Shown: positions 32,710-38,627 of the stretch, piece by piece
Position numbering within the stretch: position 1 is the first letter of the stretch
How the letters are laid out: each line of letters starts with the position of its first letter
The notes under the pieces: model-generated
What the model was told of the DNA's origin: nothing
The model's input: the letters and a program-made list of their open reading frames with translations, nothing else
The model's database searches: none
Position numbers and translations under genes: made by a program
DNA from: Phenylobacterium sp.
GTDB taxonomy: Bacteria > Pseudomonadota > Alphaproteobacteria > Caulobacterales > Caulobacteraceae
Length of the DNA: 38,627 nt
NCBI GenBank assembly: GCA_003136395.1
Contig: PLEH01000193.1
Coordinates: 472 to 39,098 of the forward strand
Direction of reading: 5' to 3'

Positions 32710-33444
32710 ATGACCGCGCAGGGCGACAAGCCCGGCCGAGAGGCCGGCGAGGGGCGGACCAAGTGTCCAGCTGCCGTGCAGATGGAGATCAAGCGCGCCA
32801 TGGCCATGCACCTGCGCGAGCAGGGCGATTGCAACTGGCGCCTGGTTCGTGAGCACCCCGACTTCGCCCCCTGGATCGGCGCGGCCTCGGGCGAGGCAGG
32901 ACGGCGGAAGTTCTTTCGCTGGAAAAAGTCCCTCCGCCGCCCCCTTCCGGCGGATCGCACTCGCCCGCATGACGGGCGGGAGCTCAATGACGAGCAGCAA
33001 GCTTGGGCGAGGGCGGCGGCCCAGGCCGCCGCTGACGCCGGCAATCAGCTCATCACACTGTCGCCTCGGCACATCATGGCGAGCGGGGCCACGGCGCTGG
33101 CGGGTTTTCCTCAACTGGGGGCAAGGCTCGGCCGCCTGTCCGACGACGTCGAGCGCCTGCGCCGGATTGCTCTTGTCGAGGACCCGGAGGGCTACAACGG
33201 ATGGTCGGTCGTCGACCCGGAGCTGTTGCTGAAGGCTGACCGCGCAGAGCGCGAGCTCATACAACTGCAGACCGCGTTCCTGCGCGAATACAACGCCCTT
33301 TTCGCCCTCGAGGCCTTCAATCACGAGCTCATCGCGCTGATTGAAGCCGAACTCCCTGACCAACCCGAGCGCCGGGATCGCCTGCTCCAGCGGATCGCAG
33401 GTTTGCTTAGCCGACATGGCGGCGTGCCGCCCCAAGGGGACTGA
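32710..33444 (+). CDS. Putative terminase small-subunit-like protein (244 aa)
   Basis: Not a recognised Nu1 family member, but placed and sized like a terminase small subunit: it ends one base before the large-subunit start. The N-terminal third (about 20-75) is basic and helical, with an HTH-like MEIKRAMAMHLREQGDCNWRL-type segment (the full span is longer), a conserved-looking HPDFAPWIG, and KFFRWKKSLRR. The C-terminal half is predicted coiled-coil (LGRLSDDVERLRRIALVED, then KADRAERELIQLQTAFLREY), suitable for oligomerisation. ATG 32710 is not preceded by a perfect Shine-Dalgarno, although GGAGGG lies close upstream (32697-32702). The function rests on its neighbour and on the repeats upstream. 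Confidence 0.6.
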   Translation: MTAQGDKPGREAGEGRTKCPAAVQMEIKRAMAMHLREQGDCNWRLVREHPDFAPWIGAASGEAGRRKFFRWKKSLRRPLPADRTRPHDGRELNDEQQAWARAAAQAAADAGNQLITLSPRHIMASGATALAGFPQLGARLGRLSDDVERLRRIALVEDPEGYNGWSVVDPELLLKADRAERELIQLQTAFLREYNALFALEAFNHELIALIEAELPDQPERRDRLLQRIAGLLSRHGGVPPQGD

Positions 33445-33445
33445 A

Positions 33446-35551
33446 ATGACCTATTCGCGAACGTCTCGTCTGCCTGCGCTGGGCGCAGGACTTGCCGCCG
33501 CCCATGCTCAGGCACGGCACCGTCTCACAGGCCATATCCCGCTCGTCCGAATTGCCCCGCATGTGACGTTTCGGGGTTGGTGCGAGGGTCTTAAGAAAGA
33601 CCGGACAGACCCGGTGACCGGCGAGATCTTGCCGGGCCTTCGCATCGACGATGTGCCCTTCAGCCTGGATGACCGGCCGGCCATGGCCTGGCTCTACGAT
33701 CTGGTGCCCTCGACCCGCGAAGAGGCCGAAGGGCTCACGATCGTCCTGATGAAATGCTGCCAGGTCGGGTTCACCGTCCTCGAGACTCTGGCTGCGATCT
33801 ACCTGGCCCTGAAGTTCGAGCCGCTGAAGATCGGTTTCTATCTACCGGACATGGCACTGGCTCGCACCAAGTCGGCGGACCGCTTCATGCCGATCATAAG
33901 GACCATCCCTGAGGCCTACGCCCTGCTGACCACGCCGGATCCAGCTGCCCTCAGGCCGCGCCGGAGCGAAGGCAACCTCGCGCGCCGCCGGATGGGCGGT
34001 TCGATCTTTCGTTTCCTCTGGACGACCGGTCGCGCCGCCACCGAGTCCCACCCCATGGACGTGCTCTGCTTCGACGAAGTGCAGGAGATGCGCATCGCCC
34101 ATATCGAAAAGACCCTGGAGCGGCTCTCGGCGTCGAAGCTCAAGCTGACGCTCATGGGGTCGACGGCCAACCATCCGGGCTCCGATATCGACCACTTCTA
34201 CCAGAAGGGCAGCCAGTTGCGGTTCCACACGCGCTGCCCGAAGTGCGAGGTCGAAGAGCCGCTCGACGCCTATTTCCCGGCCTGCATCGGCTTCGACCCC
34301 ACCTTCGCTCGCAAGGGCAGCGAGGTGCTTGGTGAGTACCGCTACCGTTGCCGAGCCGGCCATTGGATCGACAAGGCGCAGCAGGGCCAATGGAAGCCCG
34401 ACAATCCGCAAGCCGACGCCAAGATCATCAGCGTCCACTTCCACCAGATGCTCTCGCCGACCGTGAGCGCTCGCGAGATGTACGAGACCTACATCAACGC
34501 CGACGACATCAAGAACTTCTACAACCGCAAGCTCGGCAAGCCCTACCAGGACCCCAACGAGCTACCCGTCAGCCAGGCCCATCTCGACGCCTGCGCGGCG
34601 GAAGGCGCGCGCATGGGGCTCACCTGGAAGACGACCGCGACCAATACCTTCATGGGTATCGACCAGATGGGCGGCTTCAACTGTGTGGTGGTGAAGGAAC
34701 GCCTGCCGGACGGCCGACATGCGGTGATCCACGTCGAAGAGATCTACGACCTCGACCCCTTCGAGCGCTGTACCCAGCTCATGAAAGACTTCGGCGTGCA
34801 GATCTGCGTCGTCGAGCACCTGCCAAATTATAACGACGCCCACAGGTTCGCGAACCTCGAGGACCACCGCGGCCGGGTCTTCCTCTGCACGAGCTATGGC
34901 CCGGTGGAGGAAGGCTTTGCCAGGTGGGGCGATGGCCCTGCCCTCAGCGTCAGCCAACGCCGCACCGACTCTGAGGCGCGGGATCGCTGCACGGTTCACG
35001 TCGACCAATACAAAGCGATGTCGGTCGCGCTCAGGCGCATCTCAGCGACCCATGTCTTGTTTCCCGACCCGATGAGCCGTGTTCAGGAGGTGCGGGAAAA
35101 GGATGCGCGCTTCGAGGTCCCCATCCTGAAGGAGCGGGTCTTCCCCCACTACCTGCGCACCGCGCTCGTCACCAAGCGCGTGAACGAGCTTGAGCGGCTC
35201 TATCGCACGGGGGTCGAGAAGCGCGGCAAGGATCCTCACCACGCCTTCGCTCTCATGCTCTGCGACGTTGCCATGAGCCGCGCGCATGGCACGGCGACGA
35301 TCATCCTGCCGGACATGAGCGTGCCCACCCTTCCGACCTCGCCCCAGCACCATCCTGAGATCCAGCGGATCCTGCATCGCCGCGACGAGGGTACGTGCGG
35401 GAGCTGCAGCCACTTCAGGATCAAGGACGGCGAAGCCGGCGCCGCGGGCGGCGGGGTCTGTGCGTTCCTCCCCCCGGTCACGACGGTGATGGACCGCGAT
35501 CCGGAAAACGGCTGCGCTGGCTTCGACCCGCTTCCGCAGCCGTCGGTGTGA
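33446..35551 (+). CDS. Phage terminase large subunit, lambda GpA type (701 aa)
   Basis: GpA-family packaging ATPase/nuclease (PF05876). The Walker A region is MKCCQVGFT (102-110); the lysine precedes the loop as in lambda GpA (KSARVGYS) rather than lying in GKT. Walker B is VLCFDE with Asp210 and Glu211. The nuclease half has FMGIDQMGG, VVEHLPNYNDAHRFA and HHAFALMLCDVAMSR, matching the RNase H-like metal sites. A zinc-ribbon: CPKC is in the linker, and the last 60 residues add a second cysteine cluster, CGSCSHF with later Cys residues. ATG 33446 has AAGGGG seven bases upstream. The frame is intact from end to end. No portal, protease or capsid genes follow, so it is part of a remnant, a satellite or a domesticated element. 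Confidence 0.9.
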   Translation: MTYSRTSRLPALGAGLAAAHAQARHRLTGHIPLVRIAPHVTFRGWCEGLKKDRTDPVTGEILPGLRIDDVPFSLDDRPAMAWLYDLVPSTREEAEGLTIVLMKCCQVGFTVLETLAAIYLALKFEPLKIGFYLPDMALARTKSADRFMPIIRTIPEAYALLTTPDPAALRPRRSEGNLARRRMGGSIFRFLWTTGRAATESHPMDVLCFDEVQEMRIAHIEKTLERLSASKLKLTLMGSTANHPGSDIDHFYQKGSQLRFHTRCPKCEVEEPLDAYFPACIGFDPTFARKGSEVLGEYRYRCRAGHWIDKAQQGQWKPDNPQADAKIISVHFHQMLSPTVSAREMYETYINADDIKNFYNRKLGKPYQDPNELPVSQAHLDACAAEGARMGLTWKTTATNTFMGIDQMGGFNCVVVKERLPDGRHAVIHVEEIYDLDPFERCTQLMKDFGVQICVVEHLPNYNDAHRFANLEDHRGRVFLCTSYGPVEEGFARWGDGPALSVSQRRTDSEARDRCTVHVDQYKAMSVALRRISATHVLFPDPMSRVQEVREKDARFEVPILKERVFPHYLRTALVTKRVNELERLYRTGVEKRGKDPHHAFALMLCDVAMSRAHGTATIILPDMSVPTLPTSPQHHPEIQRILHRRDEGTCGSCSHFRIKDGEAGAAGGGVCAFLPPVTTVMDRDPENGCAGFDPLPQPSV

Positions 35552-35652
35552 TGCCGCCTCGAGGGTGGACAGAATCTGACGTTGGTATCCGGATAACCCG
35601 CGCATTCTGATATTCTGGGCTCGACGTCCAACCCATGACCCGGAGGTTGTTG

Positions 35653-36054
35653 ATGGCTACCCGTCCTAATCCGATCGCGATGGCGCTCGTCGCCGCCGCA
35701 CTCGCCGCCACGACCGCAAGCGCCGCGCCTGATCAGAAGTCCCACAACGCCTGTTTCGCCAGCAACACCTGGCAGGGCTGGAGCGCTCCGGGAGATGGGG
35801 ACGTGCTCTACCTGCGCGTGGGCATGCACGACATATACCGAGTGGACCTTACCCCCGGGACCCACGTGCACAAAGGTGGGGATCGCTTCCTCGTCAACCG
35901 CATGCGCGGGTCGGACTGGATCTGCTCAGCGCTGGACCTCGACCTGACCCTGTCTGATCACCAAGGCTTCCGAGAACCGCTCATCGCGCGATCGCTGCGG
36001 AAGCTCACGCCGGAAGAGGCCGCGGCGATCCCGCGCAAGGACCGGCCCGGGTGA
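35653..36054 (+). CDS. Small secreted protein, DUF6491-like (133 aa)
   Basis: A signal peptide (about 1-26, ending ASAAP) is followed by a compact beta-rich domain: NACFASNTWQGWSAPGDGDVLYLRV, whose first Cys likely pairs with the Cys in DWICSALDL. It ends with the segment PLIARSLRKLTPEEAAAIP. This layout resembles the DUF6491 proteins common in Caulobacter and relatives, with no known function. ATG 35653 has CGGAGG six bases upstream, favoured over ATG 35635. It is probably an ordinary host gene lying beside the terminase remnant, which would place that element's right edge near 35560-35650. A TATCCGGATA palindrome (35586-35595) lies in the gap before it. Confidence 0.75.
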   Translation: MATRPNPIAMALVAAALAATTASAAPDQKSHNACFASNTWQGWSAPGDGDVLYLRVGMHDIYRVDLTPGTHVHKGGDRFLVNRMRGSDWICSALDLDLTLSDHQGFREPLIARSLRKLTPEEAAAIPRKDRPG

Positions 36055-36462
36055 GCCGACTCTAGGATCTTGAGGTCACAGCAGGAGAATGACGCCGTCG
36101 TCGGGCGCTCGTCCGGAGTGACGTCTGCGCAGACAGCGAGTGACGGTGCCCGTGTCACCAGGGACACTACCGAGGACCGAACCTGTCCCTCAACGTCCCC
36201 AAAATGTCCGTGAAAAGTCCCCCCGGACCCCCCAACAGAAGGGGACGAGTGACAATTTCAAAGGTCGAGGGACACTATCTAAGGGCGGACCTAATGGCAC
36301 CGGCCGGATGAGCCGCACTTTGGGCACTAGGCTACTGTGATCGATGGGAGGTGGCGTTAATTAACCACACGTTGGTCGCTCCCGGGATGGCGTTGAAGGT
36401 GTGCGAATTGAATTTCTCTGAGGCCTTGCCGTCAATTCAACGCCCGAAGCGGTCTTGATCCG
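36055..36462. other. 408-base intergenic region with GGGAC-type repeats
   Basis: No convincing gene; a 66-codon frame (36140-36340) is low complexity and lacks a ribosome-binding site. AGGGACACTA occurs twice (36160-36169 and 36268-36277), and TGTCCCT (36184-36190) is its inverted counterpart. In between, short GTCCCC, TGTCCG and GGGGAC units crowd 36184-36246. Further right, GGCGTTGAA (36389-36397) and TTCAACGCC (36436-36444) form a perfect nine-base inverted repeat just before the next gene. I cannot name the element; it may mark the end of an inserted segment. Confidence 0.5.
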
Positions 36463-37254
36463 ATGGTGAAAATCATCGGCCTATTTGTTCTCTTCATCCT
36501 CCTGATTGTCGTCGTTCTCCACGAGCAACACACTTCACGGATTGAAGGCAGCGAGTGGCGCGTGAGGCCGAGCGACAGCAGGAAAACCTGGATCCTGTAT
36601 CGATCCGTCGGCCTGAGGACGGAGCGCTCAAACAAGCGCTTTAAGACCCGGCAGGACGCGGAGGAGTTCGCTAGATCACTTCGGCCCTCAATCCAAAGCA
36701 GGGCATTTTCGGCACCTTTGTCTGAGCGGGGGCAGGTCGTGCCGGCCGCTCAAGTTCCGCCGATCACTTCACGTCACGAGCAGGAAGTCGCTCGGGCGAC
36801 CGTTCTCGCCGCCGAGACGTGGGACAAGGCGAGCAGTTCGATCATTCTCACGAATTCATCGTCGATCTATCCAATTAGAATCTCGAACCTTCGTCTCTCT
36901 AAGTATTATTTGGATCAAGTAAGGCGATTGAAGAAGAGCCCCGGCATATTGATCGAAATCGACACGACCGAATTCGAAAGCCGACTACGCCTTTCCGCAC
37001 TCGCGATTTTGAAATTCGGCGGATTCTCGAACCCGATTTCCCAGGTGAAGGAGGGGTTGATTGGCCCACTCCCGCCAGAGGTAAAGGTATCAGTCTGGAG
37101 CCGCGATGGCGGAGCCTGCATACGCTGTGGCGCTGTAGAACAGCTGAGGTTTGATCCGGACTATTCTGGATTTAGCAACGACTACGAGGGCGCGCACCTG
37201 CAGCTGGTTTGCGATCCCTGCTTCTCAAAGAAGTCCGCTTGGCGAAAAGGCTGA
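36463..37254 (+). CDS. Membrane-anchored protein with degenerate HNH/zinc-ribbon domain (263 aa)
   Basis: One N-terminal TM helix (about 4-20) is followed by a charged segment, a helical middle, and a C-terminal domain (about 205-260) with the outline of an HNH endonuclease. VSVWSRDGGACIRCG gives the first CxxC (Cys219, Cys222), then LRFD, then LQLVCDPC gives the second CxxC (Cys250, Cys253). The catalytic DH of active HNH enzymes is replaced by Asp231-Pro232, and the final Asn/His is missing, so nuclease activity is doubtful though zinc binding may persist. The gene is clearly richer in A/T and in rare codons than its neighbours, a sign of transfer. No strong Shine-Dalgarno precedes ATG 36463. 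Function unknown. Confidence 0.7.
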   Translation: MVKIIGLFVLFILLIVVVLHEQHTSRIEGSEWRVRPSDSRKTWILYRSVGLRTERSNKRFKTRQDAEEFARSLRPSIQSRAFSAPLSERGQVVPAAQVPPITSRHEQEVARATVLAAETWDKASSSIILTNSSSIYPIRISNLRLSKYYLDQVRRLKKSPGILIEIDTTEFESRLRLSALAILKFGGFSNPISQVKEGLIGPLPPEVKVSVWSRDGGACIRCGAVEQLRFDPDYSGFSNDYEGAHLQLVCDPCFSKKSAWRKG

Positions 37255-37365
37255 GCCAATCGCCGAGTGTGGTCACGACCTGCTTCTATTCCGGCCCTCG
37301 CTATACCCCTTTTTCGCGTCTCCGACGAATGAGGACATCGGCCAAGCCGGGGCCCGGTGACGCCC

Positions 37366-37728
37366 CTAATGGTGGTGCCCCGCGCGGCCGCACATCCGGT
37401 GCTCGCCGCCGTCCATCCACATGATCTGGACGCCGGGGCTCCAGGTGAGCGTGCGCTGGCCGTCGGTCCAGGTCAGGATGGCCGGGCCGCCGGTCCAGGG
37501 GCGGATCGGCAGGGCGTGGGCGCCTTCGCCCGCATCGACGATGGCCACCAGGCGCGCGCCGCGGGTGTCGAAGCGCGCGACCACGTCGGCCGCGTCCTGG
37601 CACTTGAAGTGGGTGCCGTCGGCCGGGTTCGGCTGATGATCCTGGTCGGGCTGCTGGGCCAGGACCGGACCGGGCGCGGCGAGGGCGACGGCGGCGGCCG
37701 CCGCCAGAGCAAAGGCTCGAAGTTTCAC
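37366..37728 (-). CDS. MliC-like periplasmic protein (120 aa)
   Basis: A signal peptide (about 1-24, ending VLAQ) precedes a small beta-barrel domain: HFKCQDAADVVARFD, then LTWTDGQRTLTWSPGVQIMW, then a second Cys in HRMCG. This resembles the MliC family (PF09864), inhibitors of C-type lysozyme, with the two cysteines that form the usual disulfide. The SGxK inhibitor loop is not obvious, so inhibition may be lost or the target may differ. GTG 37728 has AAGGGGG six bases upstream. The C-terminus ends in three histidines. It is convergent with the HNH-like gene and divergent from the SDR gene. Confidence 0.72.
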   Translation of the reverse strand: MKLRAFALAAAAAVALAAPGPVLAQQPDQDHQPNPADGTHFKCQDAADVVARFDTRGARLVAIVDAGEGAHALPIRPWTGGPAILTWTDGQRTLTWSPGVQIMWMDGGEHRMCGRAGHHH

Positions 37729-37869
37729 TTGCGTCCCCCTTCAGGCCCCGACGGGCGCTAGGCGTCCGGCGGGCGCGCCGGAACCTGGATCATGCACGCG
37801 ACGGCCGCGCCTGCAACGCCGCGGAAGGTTGGACTGGGCCTCAGGCGCGCGGGCGGCTAGGAAACGGGC

Positions 37870-38601
37870 ATGGCTGACCCCGTTCACATCCTCGTCACAG
37901 GCTCCACCCGCGGCATCGGCGCGGCGGTGGCCGAAACCCTGACCGCGCGCGGCGTGCGTCTCGTGGGCCATGGGCGGGCCGATGCGGCGGGCGTGCTGGG
38001 GGCGGACCTGGCCCAGCCCGGCGCGGCGGACGGGCTCTGGGACCGGGCGCTGGCGGCGCTCGACGGGCGGATCGACGTGCTGGTGAACAACGCCGGCGTC
38101 TTCGAGCCGATCGCGGTGGACGCGCCGGCCGGCGCGTGGGCTTCGGCCTGGGGCCGCACGATGCAGATCAACCTGCAGGCCTCGGCCGACCTCTGCCGCC
38201 GCGCGGTGCTGCACTGGCGCGAGCGCAAGGGCGTCCCAGGCGCCAGAGGGGGCCGGATCGTCAACGTGGCCAGCCGCGCGGCCTATCGCGGAGACTCCCC
38301 GGCCCACTGGCACTACGCGGCGTCGAAGGCCGGCATGGTGGCCATGACCAAGTCGATCGCGCGGGCCTATGCGGCTGAGCAGATCCTGGCCTTCGCGGTC
38401 TGTCCGGGCTTCACCATGACCGGGATGGCCGAAGACTATCTGTCGAGCCGCGGCGGCGAGAAGCTGCTGGCCGACATCCCGCTTGGCCGCGTGGCCGATC
38501 CGGCCGAGGTCGCCAACACCGTCGCCTACCTGGCGCTGGACGCCCCGGCCTCAATGACCGGCGCCGTCCTCGACATCAACGGCGCGAGCTACGTCCGCTA
38601 G
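37870..38601 (+). CDS. Short-chain dehydrogenase/reductase (243 aa)
   Basis: Classical SDR (PF13561/PF00106) of the FabG-like group. The cofactor motif is TGSTRGIG (10-17), NNAG is at 73-76, the catalytic Ser is at 135 (NVASRAAY), and the YxxxK pair is Tyr149 and Lys153 in HYAASKAG. The C-terminal GAVLDINGASYVR is the family ending. The Ser-Tyr gap is 14 residues, with an insertion RGDSPAHWH common in this subfamily. ATG 37870 sits just after GGAAACGGGC with no ideal Shine-Dalgarno. The substrate cannot be told; fatty acyl or sugar ketone reduction is typical. It appears unrelated to the hydroxyproline genes. Confidence 0.92.
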   Translation: MADPVHILVTGSTRGIGAAVAETLTARGVRLVGHGRADAAGVLGADLAQPGAADGLWDRALAALDGRIDVLVNNAGVFEPIAVDAPAGAWASAWGRTMQINLQASADLCRRAVLHWRERKGVPGARGGRIVNVASRAAYRGDSPAHWHYAASKAGMVAMTKSIARAYAAEQILAFAVCPGFTMTGMAEDYLSSRGGEKLLADIPLGRVADPAEVANTVAYLALDAPASMTGAVLDINGASYVR

Positions 38602-38627
38602 GGGTATCCCAATTCCGCTCATCCCGG

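Noticed and set aside
36140..36340. 66-codon open frame in the GGGAC-rich region
   Set aside because: Low-complexity Pro/Arg/Thr translation produced by the repeats; no start signal.
36389..36444. GGCGTTGAA/TTCAACGCC inverted repeat as a riboswitch or attenuator before the HNH-like gene
   Set aside because: A single nine-base stem with a 38-base loop and no terminator; too little to support a riboswitch.

Overview
The window is GC-rich, densely packed bacterial chromosome. TonB receptors, many secreted alpha/beta hydrolases, a PepSY membrane protein, a DUF6491-like protein and an MliC-like protein suggest an alphaproteobacterium, most likely Caulobacteraceae. That placement is inferred from gene style only; there is no rRNA or marker gene in the window.

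Region 1 (1-8810) is mixed accessory metabolism. It holds the tail of a lactonase-family beta-propeller, a tannase-family esterase coupled to a PepSY membrane protein (minus strand), a class C beta-lactamase-fold serine hydrolase with a clear intrinsic terminator, a secreted alpha/beta hydrolase, a PLP aminotransferase behind a LuxR-type regulator, and a GntR/FCD regulator with two winged-helix domains.

Region 2 (8817-19186, minus strand) is an eight-gene, tightly overlapping operon: TonB-dependent receptor, YncE-like propeller, threonine-dehydratase-like PLP enzyme, trans-3-hydroxy-L-proline dehydratase (proline racemase superfamily, Cys/Thr pair), peptide-type substrate-binding protein, two permeases and a fused double ATPase. 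Region 3 (20353-31340, plus strand) is a GntR regulator followed by a nine-gene run: DHDPS-family enzyme, ProC-like reductase, secreted hydrolase, DadA-like FAD oxidase, hydroxyproline 2-epimerase (Cys/Cys), a third racemase paralogue with Ser in place of the first Cys, a DpkA-type imine reductase, an alpha-ketoglutarate semialdehyde dehydrogenase and a secreted protein. Regions 2 and 3 together encode both known hydroxyproline routes. Trans-4-hydroxy-L-proline would go through epimerase, FAD oxidase, deaminase and aldehyde dehydrogenase to alpha-ketoglutarate. Trans-3-hydroxy-L-proline would go through dehydratase and imine reductase to proline. An outer- and inner-membrane import line is attached. 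A GATTGTATT element, with a second half at spacings of 6, 10 and 14 bases, lies upstream of three transcription units (secreted hydrolase, TonB operon, DHDPS operon), and an 18-bp perfect palindrome precedes the DHDPS operon. This points to a shared regulon.

Region 3 ends against a TetR-family gene. Region 4 (about 32250-37260) looks acquired: a lambda-GpA-type terminase large subunit with a partner gene but no other phage genes, preceded by a short repeat occurring three times at exactly 100-base steps; a DUF6491-like secreted protein; a GGGAC-rich repeat region; and a relatively AT-rich gene for a membrane-anchored, degenerate HNH/zinc-ribbon protein. The window closes with an MliC-like periplasmic protein and an SDR oxidoreductase. 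I saw no tRNA, rRNA, CRISPR array, insertion sequence or integrase.
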